A program made the translations under genes and the position numbers. From assembly GCA_019022495.1 (NCBI GenBank), contig JAFEKR010000004.1, positions 248,001 through 312,000 on the forward strand: a DNA stretch of 64,000 bases. Direction: 5' to 3'. This document shows positions 1-10,148 of this stretch, piece after piece. This DNA comes from Epichloe hybrida. Taxonomy: Eukaryota; Ascomycota; Sordariomycetes; Hypocreales; Clavicipitaceae. The notes below the pieces were generated by a model. It searched no databases, was not told the origin of the DNA, and worked only from the letters and a program-made list of their open reading frames with translations. Numbering within the stretch: the stretch's first letter is position 1; the number at the start of each line of letters is the position of its first letter.

Positions 1-1
1 T

Positions 2-2389
2 TTCGTCGTTTACGTCGTTCTGTACGAGTGCATCTTTGGCGCCATCTATGGTTTTCTCATCGGCTATATTGCCCGCCATGGCATCAGGTTCGCCGAATCC
101 CGTGACCTGATTGACCGCGAAAGTTTTCTCGTCTTCTACTTCGTGGTAGCCCTCTTTTGCGCCGGCTCTGGTAGCATTCTGGGCATGGACGACCTGTTGG
201 TCGGCTTCGCGGCCGGTGTCGGGTTTTCCAATGATGGATGGTTTGGCGAGAAGACGGAGGAATCCCACGTGTCCAACGTTATTGACTTGCTGCTCAACTT
301 GGCATACTTTGTCTACTTTGGCACCATCATTCCCTGGGCGCAATTCAACGACGGCCAGTTCGGCATGGCCGCATGGCGTCTTGTTGTCATTGCCATTTTC
401 GTGCTCCTTTTCCGACGTATTCCCATCATGATGATGCTCAAACCGTTCATACCGGACGTCAAGAATTGGAGAGAGGCCCTGTTTGCCGGCCATTTTGGTC
501 CAATTGGGGTCGGCGCAATCTTTGTGGCCATTCTTGCGCGAGCCGAGCTTGAGCACCAAGAACCAGTACCACTCGGAGAACTGCCCCCGATAGATGCTCC
601 CCACTACAAGCTTATTTATCTCGTGTGGCCAATTGTAACCTTTCTCGTCATTTCGTCCATCCTCATCCACGGATCGTCCATTGCCGTCTTTACTCTCGGA
701 AAGCGCATCAACACTTTGACACTGACCATGTCCTACACCCAAGCTGCCGAGGATGGACCTTCCTGGATGAACAGACTTCCCAGAATCTCGTCCCAGTCGA
801 GGTCCATGGCCAAGACCATGTCCGAAGCATCCTTCGATAACCTGAAAGAGCCAGCATTTCCAGCTGGTACACTTGCACCTCCTTCAAACTTGCTGCGTCG
901 GCAACGTGACGAGGACGGTCACAGCCGGTCTGGAAGTCGCGCTTCTTCTCTTGTTTCGAGGAAGAGGAAGCACAAGAAGTGGGACGATGGAATAGGACCC
1001 GGCGGTCCCGTAAGTCAATCTGCAATATTTCCCAATCGGCAATCACAAACGGAAGCATCCGACAAGGATCCTTCACCGCCAACACGCGAGACTACCGATT
1101 CCACGAATTTCAAGTCTGGTGAGAACGATGGACAGCCGCCACCGCAGGATGGTCGTTCGACTCATGTCAACATCTACGACGAAGGTGACCAGCTTGTGTT
1201 CGAAAACGATGACGGCGACGTGATTGATGTCGAGCCGATCCCTGTCGCGGAGCATGAACCTGAAGAAGACAAGGACGAGGACAAGACAATAGGTCAGGGG
1301 AGCAAGCCAGTCAAGAGTGAAGAAAGCGAACCAACCTCGGTCTGGAAACTTGGAGGGCTTCGCCGCAGGATGAACGAGTATTACTCGTCCGAGCGGGAGA
1401 AGCGCAAAGACAAGGGCAAGAGAGACCGGCGACACGAGCCAGCCCGCGCCTACCAGTTTGGCAACACCATCATTGTGGAAGACGAGGATGGAGAGGTTGT
1501 CAAGACATACGAGCTGCCGTCATCGAAAACCGAAACGCAAGAGAGCGATTTGATTGGTGCCAGTCTCAAATACCTTGGCCTTGGCACGCGTCGCCATGGT
1601 GGAAGGAATGCAGCGGCAGCAGCCGAGGAAGGCCAAGCTGGGCCCGATTCATCTGTCAAGCAGCCATTCAAGGCTGGCTGGGCGGGTTTCGGCCAGCGCG
1701 GAGAACAAGCCAGACGAAAGAACATGGCTCAGCAGCAGGCACAGGCTGCCAATGACGATGACAAGAAGATTAGGTTTACAATCGGTGGTGCCGGTCGGCG
1801 CATGACCAAGGAAGACTTCATCCGCGAAGTCCAGAAGCTCGATTCCGGTACGCGCAACGAAGTAGTCGATCGCTCTACAGCCTCCAACGCCCTCAAGTCC
1901 ATTGCCAAGGAAGCCCCCCCGGTTGAGCCTCGGCCGGCGAGACCGCAGCAGAAGCAATCTCCGCCGCCGCCGCAACGACCTGTGCCCGTGATCCGCGAAC
2001 AGCACAGCGGGGGCAGCAGCAACGGCGAAAGCAGCAGCACCGGAGCAAACCGTTCTGTCTCCATCTCGCCAGCTCGCAAGCGGGACGAGATTGTTGAACC
2101 TCCTCGCGGGCGCCCAGAAAAGGTACAAGACGATCAGAACGAAACCGCCGTGGAGCGTCGACGCCGTCTAGCCGTGCTGTCGAAGCAGAACGAAGCAAGC
2201 GGGCGCAATGGCGACAATGGCGACAGCGGCGAGACTCCCGCCGAGCGTCGCAGGCGGCAAGCGGCGCTCGGGATACATGCAGGCGGCTCTGCTGCCGAGG
2301 AGGACAGCGATAGCGAGGACGAAGGAACCGAGAGAGTTCCCCCGGCGAGACGAGGTATTCGCTTCGCTGAGCCACAGAGGGAAAACTAA
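2..2389 (+). CDS. NHA1: Plasma-membrane Na+/H+ antiporter, Nha1/Sod2 type (5' end outside window)
   Basis: The reading frame is open from base 2 and gives 795 visible residues; the start codon lies upstream of the window. The first ~245 residues are membrane-spanning, with the segments GSGSILGMDDLLVGFAAG, GFSNDGWF and AGHFGPIGVGAIF, which are typical of fungal CPA1 exchangers that expel Na+/K+ for H+ at the plasma membrane. The Asn-Asp pair in SNDGWF sits where family members carry ion-binding acidic residues. The remaining ~550 residues form a hydrophilic, charged Ser/Glu/Arg-rich cytoplasmic tail ending RRGIRFAEPQREN, as in fungal Nha1 proteins, whose long tails are linked to regulation. 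The first Met-like codon at 143 is GTG and is not a real start. No intron is needed in the visible part. The family call is firm; the ion preference is not shown by the sequence. Confidence 0.9.
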   Translation, partial: FVVYVVLYECIFGAIYGFLIGYIARHGIRFAESRDLIDRESFLVFYFVVALFCAGSGSILGMDDLLVGFAAGVGFSNDGWFGEKTEESHVSNVIDLLLNLAYFVYFGTIIPWAQFNDGQFGMAAWRLVVIAIFVLLFRRIPIMMMLKPFIPDVKNWREALFAGHFGPIGVGAIFVAILARAELEHQEPVPLGELPPIDAPHYKLIYLVWPIVTFLVISSILIHGSSIAVFTLGKRINTLTLTMSYTQAAEDGPSWMNRLPRISSQSRSMAKTMSEASFDNLKEPAFPAGTLAPPSNLLRRQRDEDGHSRSGSRASSLVSRKRKHKKWDDGIGPGGPVSQSAIFPNRQSQTEASDKDPSPPTRETTDSTNFKSGENDGQPPPQDGRSTHVNIYDEGDQLVFENDDGDVIDVEPIPVAEHEPEEDKDEDKTIGQGSKPVKSEESEPTSVWKLGGLRRRMNEYYSSEREKRKDKGKRDRRHEPARAYQFGNTIIVEDEDGEVVKTYELPSSKTETQESDLIGASLKYLGLGTRRHGGRNAAAAAEEGQAGPDSSVKQPFKAGWAGFGQRGEQARRKNMAQQQAQAANDDDKKIRFTIGGAGRRMTKEDFIREVQKLDSGTRNEVVDRSTASNALKSIAKEAPPVEPRPARPQQKQSPPPPQRPVPVIREQHSGGSSNGESSSTGANRSVSISPARKRDEIVEPPRGRPEKVQDDQNETAVERRRRLAVLSKQNEASGRNGDNGDSGETPAERRRRQAALGIHAGGSAAEEDSDSEDEGTERVPPARRGIRFAEPQREN

Positions 2390-2780
2390 AGGGGTGGATT
2401 ATCTTTGATGATTGTTTTTTCTTCTTGTTTTTTTTTTCTGGTGTATTTAGGGTGTCCTCTTCCATGTATTTTACATCATGACATAACAATTCTTCATCTT
2501 GGAAAGTTAGAGAGAGCCGAAAAGCAGCACAAATTGGCGGCCATGGCCCCGCAAGCTTGATCCGAAACAGGTTTGGCGGAAAAACAGGTCGACTAGATTA
2601 GGCGTAGTGGGCAGCCAAAATTCTTCCAGTCGAAGCTCTCCTAGTAGTGCTCTTCCTTCTAAATCAAAGCCAATGGAGTTATAGTAGGGGTGATGGGGGC
2701 GGGATCTGGGCCATTCCTGCAGCCGGTCGACATGACATCAAACTGGGCCTCTTCACCTCGCCAGAAAAAGGACTGCGGGG
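2390..2780. other. Intergenic region between antiporter and oxidoreductase genes
   Basis: No gene is visible. A T-rich tract just after the antiporter stop (about 2,410-2,440) probably belongs to its 3' UTR. The rest is the promoter side of the following + strand gene. Confidence 0.6.
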
Positions 2781-2788
2781 TATATACA
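2781..2788 (+). promoter_or_regulatory. TATA-like element upstream of the flavin oxidoreductase
   Basis: TATATACA lies about 52 bp before the ATG at 2840 in an otherwise mixed sequence. Spacing and composition fit a core promoter TATA box; this is an inference from position only. Confidence 0.4.
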
Positions 2789-2839
2789 TACAGATCTGCA
2801 CCCCTTGGACTCTTTGTATGATCGAACAGACAAAACGCC

Positions 2840-4389
2840 ATGGCCCCCAAGCGATTCTCCGGACCCAAAGCGGATCCTGCGCCGCTGCGCGAGCCGCTCA
2901 AGTATGAGTTCAGCGGGAAAACAGCCGCCAATCGAATTCTCAAAGGTGCCATGACGGAAAGATTATCGACGTGGGATCCCAAAGACCTGGAGAAGCGCGG
3001 CATCCCCACCAAGGAACTCATCAGTGTGTACAAACGCTGGGGCCAAGGCGGGTTCGGCGTCGTCCTCACGGGCAACGTCATGATTGAATACGATGACATC
3101 GAGTCTCCCGGGTGCGCCATCATCCCGCGCGGTTCCCCGTTCAGCGGCGAGCGCTTCGACGCCTTCCGGGCAATGGCCTCGGTCGCCAAGGAGCACGGCA
3201 GCCTGGTCATCGCGCAGGTCAGCCACCCGGGCCGTCAAGTGTACGGCAGTTTGCAGAAGAATCCCATCTCGGCCAGCAATGTGCAGCTCAGCATGAACAG
3301 GGCGGGCATGTGGTTCGCCAAGCCGCGGGCCATGGAGAAGAGGGACTTTGACCATGTGGTTGAGGGATTCGCCCATGCCGCCGAGTACTTGCACAGGGCG
3401 GGCTATGATGGCATTGAGTTGCACGGCGCACAGTAAGTTTTCTCTGGCCGCCTCTGCTTGCCAAGCAAAGACACCAAGACGCTTTATGCTCACGGGATAT
3501 GTATGTGACTTTCCGTTCAGCGGCTACTTGCTGGCGCAGTTCCTGTCGCCGACCACCAACAAGCGCACTGATCAGCATGGCGGCTCCCTCCTCAACCGAG
3601 CCAGGATCATCCTCGACATCAACGACGCCATTCGAGCCCGGGTCCCGAAGTCCTTCAGCGTCAGCATCAAGCTCAACAGCGTCGAGTTCCAGGAGGGCGC
3701 CTTTTCAACCCAGGACTGCAGCCACCTCTGCGCCGCCCTCGAGCAAGCCGGATTTGATTTTGTCGAGTTGTCTGGCGGGACGTACGAGGCCCCCGCCTTT
3801 CACCACCGCAGGGAATCAACCAGGAAGAGGGAGGCATTCTTTCTGGAGTTTGCCGACGTGATTGTGCCTGCGTTGAACAAGACAAAAGTCTACGTCACGG
3901 GCGGATTTCGCACCGCAAACGCCATGGTCAAGGCGCTTGATACGGTGCATGGCGTCGGCCTGGGCCGCCCTGTCTGTGACGAGTTTGACTTGCCCAGGAA
4001 GATTCTCGACGGAGAGGTTGGCGGTGCGATTGAACCATTACTCGATCAGGCGGACTCTGCCATGACGAACCTCGCGGCAGGCGCACAGTGAGTTCCCCCC
4101 CCCCTCTTTGCAAGTTCTTTGCTTTACCATTTTGCCTCTCATCGGTACGTGTCGATGGATCCCAAGGGAAAAGAAAACTGATAGCTTTCCCTTCTCCAGG
4201 ATTCGCCTCGTGAGCAAGGACCTGCAACCTCTGGATTTGAGTCGAGAGGACCACGTGCAGATCTTCAAGGAGTCACGGGATAAGTGGCTCGAGATGATGG
4301 CCAACAACCAGGATTGGTCGCGATACGGATTCGTCGACGTTTCTGGACTACCGGGTCAGCCATATGGAACTGAGCATGCTAGATTGTAG
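2840..4389 (+). CDS. NADH:flavin oxidoreductase / Old Yellow Enzyme family protein, two introns
   Basis: Exons 2840-3432, 3521-4087 and 4200-4389 give 449 residues. The introns are 3433-3520 (GTAAGT...TCAG) and 4088-4199 (GTGAGT...CCAG). The first splice rebuilds [17 protein letters not shown], the family's substrate/FMN signature, with HGAH at about residues 195-198. Further OYE features are SHPGRQ (~128-133), the [14 protein letters not shown] stretch, and C-terminal VTGGFR and GVGLGRP, which in this TIM-barrel family hold the FMN phosphate. Such enzymes use NAD(P)H to reduce activated C=C bonds (enones, enoyl compounds). The N terminus has no signal peptide, so it is probably cytosolic. 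HGAH rather than the His-x-x-Asn of yeast OYE resembles the 2,4-dienoyl-CoA reductase-like branch. The natural substrate is unknown. A TATA-like box lies ~52 bp upstream. Confidence 0.92.
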
Positions 4390-4683
4390 ACATGCACTCG
4401 CGGTGAGGTAGGCTCTAGACACGTAGACAAGGACAAATACATGATGTGATGAACCGGGAGACGGATTGAGGGAATACTTGTTGGGGTGCACGGGCGTTGG
4501 CAATGAGTGACGCAAACTAGATACTGGATTGGTGAGACACGGCCACTCGTACGTACGACAAGGGAAAATGCGACATGGAGAGTGTATCATGCTTCAACAT
4601 GTGACTCGCATTTTGGAAGAAGAAGAAAAGAGAAGGCATTAACCCATTGAATCCCCCCACCCATGCATGTCCCCATTTCCAAT
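4390..4683. other. Convergent intergenic spacer
   Basis: About 290 bp between two convergent genes. I see no coding signal; it should hold both 3' UTRs. Confidence 0.5.
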
Positions 4684-5106
4684 CTACAAGCACAGTCCCA
4701 GACAGTCCGCTCCTCCGTTGTTGGGATCACAGCCATCCCCGGGCACATCGTAGCAGTACAGCCCCTTGGGACAACCGGATCCAACGAGTCCCCCGCATTG
4801 ACGAGGCGGCACGCAAATGCCAGGAGCATCGCACGCGAGGCCACAGCTCCCCGTGGGCCGACGGGGATCGTCGCGACACTCGGTGCCGGCCTCGCAGGGG
4901 ACGCCCCGGCCGCAAGCAGCGTACTTGTTCTTGAAGAGGCAGGTTCCTGGGCAGCGATCGAGATCCGCGCAGCCCGGCGAGTCGGGGACGCAGCCCTGGT
5001 CGTGGGGACAAGGAGCATTTTTGAGGCCGCATGGTTGTTGGCAGGATGCGAGGGATGCGAAGCCCGCTGTTGTGAGGGCGAGGGCGAGAATGTATCGAGA
5101 CAGCAT
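4684..5106 (-). CDS. Small cysteine-rich secreted protein
   Basis: Single exon of 140 residues. Residues 1-22 (MLSRYILALALTTAGFASLA) form a clear signal peptide. The mature part holds about 19 cysteines in CxxxC/CxxGxxC spacing, including CPKGLYCYDVPGDGC and NNGGADCLGLC near the C terminus, a pattern seen in fungal secreted cysteine-rich proteins of unknown function. No enzyme domain or CFEM/hydrophobin spacing is recognised. Size, secretion and cysteine content fit an effector-like or defensive extracellular protein, but that is inference. It lies on the opposite strand to the oxidoreductase and tail-to-tail with it. Confidence 0.8.
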   Translation of the reverse strand: MLSRYILALALTTAGFASLASCQQPCGLKNAPCPHDQGCVPDSPGCADLDRCPGTCLFKNKYAACGRGVPCEAGTECRDDPRRPTGSCGLACDAPGICVPPRQCGGLVGSGCPKGLYCYDVPGDGCDPNNGGADCLGLCL

Positions 5107-5472
5107 GGTTGAGATTCGTATTTTGAAAGTTCAAGTTGGCAAGGGAGGACTGGGTGGCTTGGAAGGGCAGTGAGAAAAATCTGCAATGTCAGCTTGTCTC
5201 ACAGGAAGTCGCACACCGAGGCACGTGATGATGACGACGGCTTTTCTGGTTGCCATTGTCGGTATCAATCAATCAGGAGTGAGGCCGACTCCCACATCTT
5301 GCAACAAGTCGTCAACCGTGTAAGCTGGAATTGGGCCTGTCGCTATTCGCCTGACGGCATTGCACAGAGAATGGGTGAAGAATGAGACAGCTGCCTCGCC
5401 ATAGCAAGAAGAAAGATGCGGAAAATCTGGGAGAATCTATGCTTCGCCCGTCACTGCCACCCCACGCCAACC
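5107..5472. other. Spacer between two minus-strand genes
   Basis: Holds the presumed promoter of the small secreted protein and the 3' UTR of the thioesterase-like gene. No gene or repeat is recognised. Confidence 0.5.
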
Positions 5473-6580
5473 TTACAAGGCCGCTTTCTTCTGCGAAGAT
5501 GGCGTTTTGCCCGTGTTCCGGTCCATACTCAAAATCAGGGTGACTTGACTATTCACTGCCACCAGCTCACCCGCCAGGTCACGAACCATGACTTGGATGT
5601 CTAACCTACCGTCCTTGATCTGGTTGGTTGTGATGCTCATGTTGAGCCATTCCACCCCTTCCACCGGCAACAGCTTCTTGATTTCAAGATTGAGCAGCAC
5701 GGTTGCGAACCACAGCCCTCGGCGAGACTCTCTCCGCTTCGCCAGCGCCTCCGGGTCGTCTGGGCTAAAATACCCGGGGGGGGTGAAGAAGGCGAGAAAG
5801 TCGAAGGGAATCTTGTCCACCACGTAGGGCAGCGTGGTCTGCGTGATCCTTTGGTCGCCCACGGCGCTTATCCAAACGTCGCACACGCCAGGGGTTAATG
5901 CCCCTTGGCTGGGGGTGAGCATATTCCAGTTCGCGTGCGAGCCTTTACTGATGTGATGGTTGGGTTGGAAGGCATCTTTCCACTTGCCGTCTGTGCCCTT
6001 TTTCTTGACAAGGTCGAAATCGGGGATAGCTGGCAGGGCCGCTGCAGAGTTTCCTTGGTTGCACGTGGGGAACGACGGGCCCGTGAATACTTTCAGGTCA
6101 ACTTGGGTGGTGTAGGCGAGGACTTTGCGCCGGGAAGATGAGGCCACAAACCAGGGCGCGCGGTCCAGCATGTCTCCTTGCCAAAGGGTGAGATGTAGCG
6201 TAGAGATCTGTCGGCCCAGCTTGACCTCGTCGATGACGACGATGCCGGGTCCTGCCGCGGTCTTGTTCACGAACTCAAAGTGTGCGGTTAAGGTGTTTGG
6301 CTGGCCGCGCGAAGCGAGATGAGCGTTGGCCGTGGCCAGCATGCATGATGCTGTGTAGCCTCCGTTGGGGACTGTCGCGGGTCTGGTTCAGCACTTATCC
6401 TGGTGTTGAACTTCGAAAGGAAAGGGTCGAGAGCATGTGATGAAATCAAGTCATACCGGCTCCGATGCAAAAGTCGTTGTGGAGGTGAATCCTGTATGTG
6501 TAAGAGTCGAGCTGCTCGAATCGAGTGCCCTCGGCAAGGGACATGCGCGGGAGTGCAGTCGCTGCTTGACCTTGCGACAT
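5473..6580 (-). CDS. Acyl-CoA thioesterase-like (double hot-dog / TesB-type) protein, one intron
   Basis: Exon 1 is 6580-6457, the intron 6456-6372 (GTATGA...GACAG), and exon 2 6371-5473, giving 340 residues. The splice joins FCIGA to VPNGGYTASCMLATANAH; the N-G-G-Y motif after an aromatic YTYRIHLHNDF segment marks the first hot-dog domain of fungal thioesterase-like proteins, and the HFEFVNKTAAGPGIVVIDEVKLGRQISTLHLTLWQ region is its second half. The C-terminal half (from about residue 190) fits the second hot-dog fold, ending with VMVRDLAGELVAVNSQVTLILSM. These proteins hydrolyse acyl-CoA or related thioesters; the substrate is not predictable. Two in-frame ATGs exist (6580 and 6544); the upstream one is chosen by convention. 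No signal peptide. Confidence 0.82.
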
Positions 6581-8191
6581 TGGCTGATTGTGTCTGGTCA
6601 GTCTGGTCAATCTGGTCAGTCTGTGGTGGATTGAAGGAGAGGTGGGCGATGTCTGTGTGAGACGGTGTGGAAAGCGATGATGATGATAATGAAATACATA
6701 TTTATCAGCTATCTGATCCGTGGGCTATCCACAATAACGAGGCGGGCGAAGAGGGTAATGAGTGCCGAGGTCTTGGACAATCCGAGGTAAGAGGAAAGGC
6801 AGTGAGGCCTAACATGTGAGGCTGTAATATCCAACGCTCTGTTTGGACATGAGGACTACATTACACGTATGTAGATAAAGTCCGGTGTTTATATTACGTA
6901 ATGTACACTGCCCACCGCCCACCCACTGCTCACTGCTCACTGCTCAGCTCTCTTCGTCTTCTTGACTTGGGCGTAGGTGAGGCAGGACATTGACCAGCAC
7001 TTTGAGCTAGGCGAGGACATTATGAAACTTCCCAACTTCCCGACAATGTCAGGATGGCACAAAGGGACCGACCGAACGGCGAGCCGCTTCCTCCTCGCTT
7101 CTACGCTCCTATATCAACTTGTATCCCGCATACCTCAAGCATGTACAGGCGCTCGAGTCGCAGCTTTCGCTCCCAAGCCCTCGGGGACCGTCATCAGATG
7201 AAAGAAATCGGTTGCGAGCCCCGTCGACAGGGACTTCCAAACGAGCATTTGCACCATACCGACTTCGGAACGGATTGCACCTCTCGCAAATCTACTTGTG
7301 GTTTGCAGGTCCTGGACCCTGGTGGATCAGCCGTGGATAGAGACGGACGACCTTTCGTACAAAAACGTCTGGGCAGTTGTTGTATCAAGCCAAAAGGAAG
7401 TCGCGGCCGATTATTCAGCTGAGAGCATTCACATCACGCCTTGTCCGTTTACCGTTTACCCCGCTCCAAAGACACCCACGCTAATACGGACTGGACTAGT
7501 CAAAGGATTGATTCAATATCATGGAGCGAAAGCTTAAATTCCCTCGGCTCTTGCGTCGGGAAGTCTGGATTGCAAACGATGAGCCGACGTGGAGTCGTGG
7601 ACCCTGAGTGACGGCTCACACTCTGGATTTGAACCCATCACAGCCACGCAACAAGTCAAGACATCATCAGGGTGTCGATCGACTTCGCGCCGCCACTTTC
7701 ATTTTCTGCATGCGGCATTCCTGTCAGCGACATCGAGTACTTTAGTGTGCGCTCGGATACCCAGAAGTCAAGCTCGGAAGCCACGGGTCGGCGCTAATGA
7801 AGCAGTTTCATCCACTCCAGTAACTAGAAACAAACTAGTACGGGGGGTTCGCGCGTAGCCAAGAACCCGGTCATGTCTTGCCCACTCCTTCGCGGCTAAG
7901 CGGCGAACTTTGTGTATTTCGCGGGGGTGGCCAAGAGGAAGCTCTACCTTGGCAAATGGGAAAACTAACCGGATTATTCTCTCCGAAAACAGTCAGGGAA
8001 TTTGCTGGGTCTGCGAAGACGACGACTTTATAAGCAGGGATAGCGCTCATTGTCCAATTTTTCCCGTCATTTCCCGGCTGGCTGACGCATTCACACAGAG
8101 CATGCCCAGTACATGCATGTATGCATGCGCCCTGGCGAAGAATTCGTGACGACTCTACAGTATTCCTGGGAAAACGGCGTGTTCAGTCAGC
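6581..8191. other. 1.6-kb intergenic region, shared promoter side of two divergent genes
   Basis: Lies between the divergent thioesterase-like and rhodopsin-like genes. It contains short direct repeats (GTCTGGTCA-type near 6,590-6,625 and CTGCTCA units near 6,927-6,946) and a TATAAG motif near 8,029. Several short open frames occur, but none shows a recognisable protein, a start context or splice partners. No gene is called. Confidence 0.5.
8029..8034 (+). promoter_or_regulatory. TATA-like element upstream of the rhodopsin-like gene
   Basis: TATAAG in a C/G-containing context about 160 bp before the ATG at 8192. It is a plausible core promoter element, on position and sequence only. Confidence 0.3.
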
Positions 8192-9415
8192 ATGCTAGCC
8201 AGACTGGCCTTCGGGCCTTCCTTCGTCTGGGTAATGCTGTCGAGTCTTGCCTCAGCCGCGGATGTCTCGTCACCGTCATCAGCGACTTCATCCAATAGAA
8301 CGACGGAAGCCATCAACGATGCCCCGATACGCGACAGGTCACCGAGACTGGCACGGGAGGTGATTGCCCTCGGCTGTGTCACATCGCTGGTCATGATCTT
8401 CCGCTTGATCATCAACAAGTTCTATAGCACACGACGAGCTTTCAGTGCAGACGACTGGGCCGTATTCGTGTCAATCTTCATCCGCATCTCTGCCACCGTA
8501 GTCGATGCGGAAGGCCTCATCGCCAACGGTCTCGGTCGGGATGTGTGGACAGTCTCGCCTCAGGAGGTGCGAGGCTTCGCGTTGTATTTCTACGTCATAC
8601 AGATTCTCTACTTCATGGAGATAACCATGATGAAGGCGACGTGGGGCCTCTTCTACCTGTCGATATTCCCGGGGCGAACTGTGCGTCGCGTCTTGTGGAT
8701 CACGATCGGCTGCATCGTCCTGACTGGACTGGTATTCATCCTGATTGCCGCGTTTCAGTGCACGCCCGTGAGATATACGTGGGAACAATACGGCAATCAT
8801 GGTCTTCACGGCAGATGCATCAACATCAATCCGGTTGGATGGGCGAATGCGGCCATCAGCGTGGCCATGGACTTTTGGCTCATAGCCATTCCATTGAATC
8901 AGGTTCACAAACTGAGTCTCCACTGGAAGAAGAAGCTTGGAGCCGCCGTCATGTTCATGACAGCCTTGTCGTAAGTTGGCGTGTAAGGGTGGTTACGCAT
9001 GTTGAAAAGTCTTTGCTAATATGGGAATGTGTCCCGCCCAAATAGTGTCACAATCATATCCATCATTCGATTCAGATCACTTGTGACTTTCGCCAACTCC
9101 AAGAACCCAACATGGGACCAGTGTGAAATTGTTCTGTGGTCGACTGTTGAAGTCAGTGTTGGGATGATTGGGTTATGCTTGCCAGCGATCCGACAAATGC
9201 TAGTACGGCTTGCTCCGCAGTTCTTCGCATCTCAACAAATATCATCTCAACAAATACCCACGTCAAGTGGAGGTGACACAGATCTGGTGCCAACACAGAG
9301 TACAACAACAAAGCAGAAAGAGGGTCATCCAGGGGTCAAGCATCTCCCAGACCTGCAGTTGAGCAGGAGGACGTGGGGGCCGTTAGTCGAGGACGACTGG
9401 ACGCGCGTGGTATAA
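8192..9415 (+). CDS. Seven-TM fungal rhodopsin-domain membrane protein (PTH11/SAT-like), one intron
   Basis: Exons 8192-8970 and 9046-9415 give 382 residues; the intron 8971-9045 (GTAAGT...ATAG) restores LSVTIISIIRF. A likely signal peptide (residues 1-24) precedes seven hydrophobic segments. They carry the marks of the fungal rhodopsin-like domain: DDWAVF at the start of TM2, a FYVIQILYFMEITMMKATW helix, AAFQCTPV, CININPVGWANAAISVAMDFWLIAIP, and the last helix WSTVEVSVGMIGLCLPAIRQ. A polar Ser/Thr/Gln-rich cytoplasmic tail follows. Members are orphan surface proteins; some (Pth11) act in host-surface sensing, others sit in secondary-metabolite clusters. No CFEM domain is present, so this is not a classical Pth11. 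Its ligand is unknown. Confidence 0.88.
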
Positions 9416-10148
9416 TCAGCGGAAGCCCTTTATGTTGGACTGGTCACACTGTATTACACGTCAACTGTACGGAATACAACTAATCATGAAGAGGGTTGAC
9501 GTAGTCTTGTCATATGATAGCCTGGAATTTACATGACCAAATTGTTACTTTGGAGCCAATCACTGAAGGTCCTATGGAAAGAGGAAACTACCCTCATTTT
9601 CCCTGTCACAGGATACAAGTGGTTACGGTGCCGTGATTGTTTCTGCAGGCAGACTACATGTAGTTCGTTTTATCTGTGACATGCCTGGCGTAAACAAACA
9701 CGCCAAGAAAATGTCAAGCTTCGTCCGACGATAATTGCCCTAGAAAGGAGAGTGCCGGAGAATCTGAACAGGTGTTCTTCTGTTTGAGAACAGAAACTTG
9801 CCAATCGCAGGGTCGGGATGTGGGGGCGGTGGTTTCAACGAACTTACAAACACACGGCATTAGCGAAGAAGTGATATTCACATCCTGCCATGGTAAAAAG
9901 AGCTCGTGATTGGAGTGACTGTTAATTTTTACCAATTGAGCATTCGCGGACCAGAAACGGACAAGCCAATGCGGCTTACTGCGGCAAACTTGGTAGGTTT
10001 AACCAGTGAGAAGAGAGTCGGATTAAAGCTTGTTCTATACTCGGGTCTACGTTCTAAACCAAGGCAAAGAGATGGAAGCGCCCCCCCTCCCACTGTCAAA
10101 GGCTTCGGATACAAAAGAAGCTCCTCGATCGTTTGCGGCCAGGAAGGC
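9416..10148. other. Convergent intergenic region
   Basis: About 730 bp between the rhodopsin-like gene and the 3' end of the aspartyl protease gene. No coding or RNA gene is recognised. Confidence 0.5.

Noticed and set aside
143..2389. Antiporter starting at 143
   Set aside because: The codon there is GTG, and the frame is open and homologous up to base 2, so the gene continues upstream of the window.
7600..7660. tRNA-like T-arm (GGGTTCAAATCC on the minus strand)
   Set aside because: The neighbouring bases do not form a T stem or an acceptor stem.
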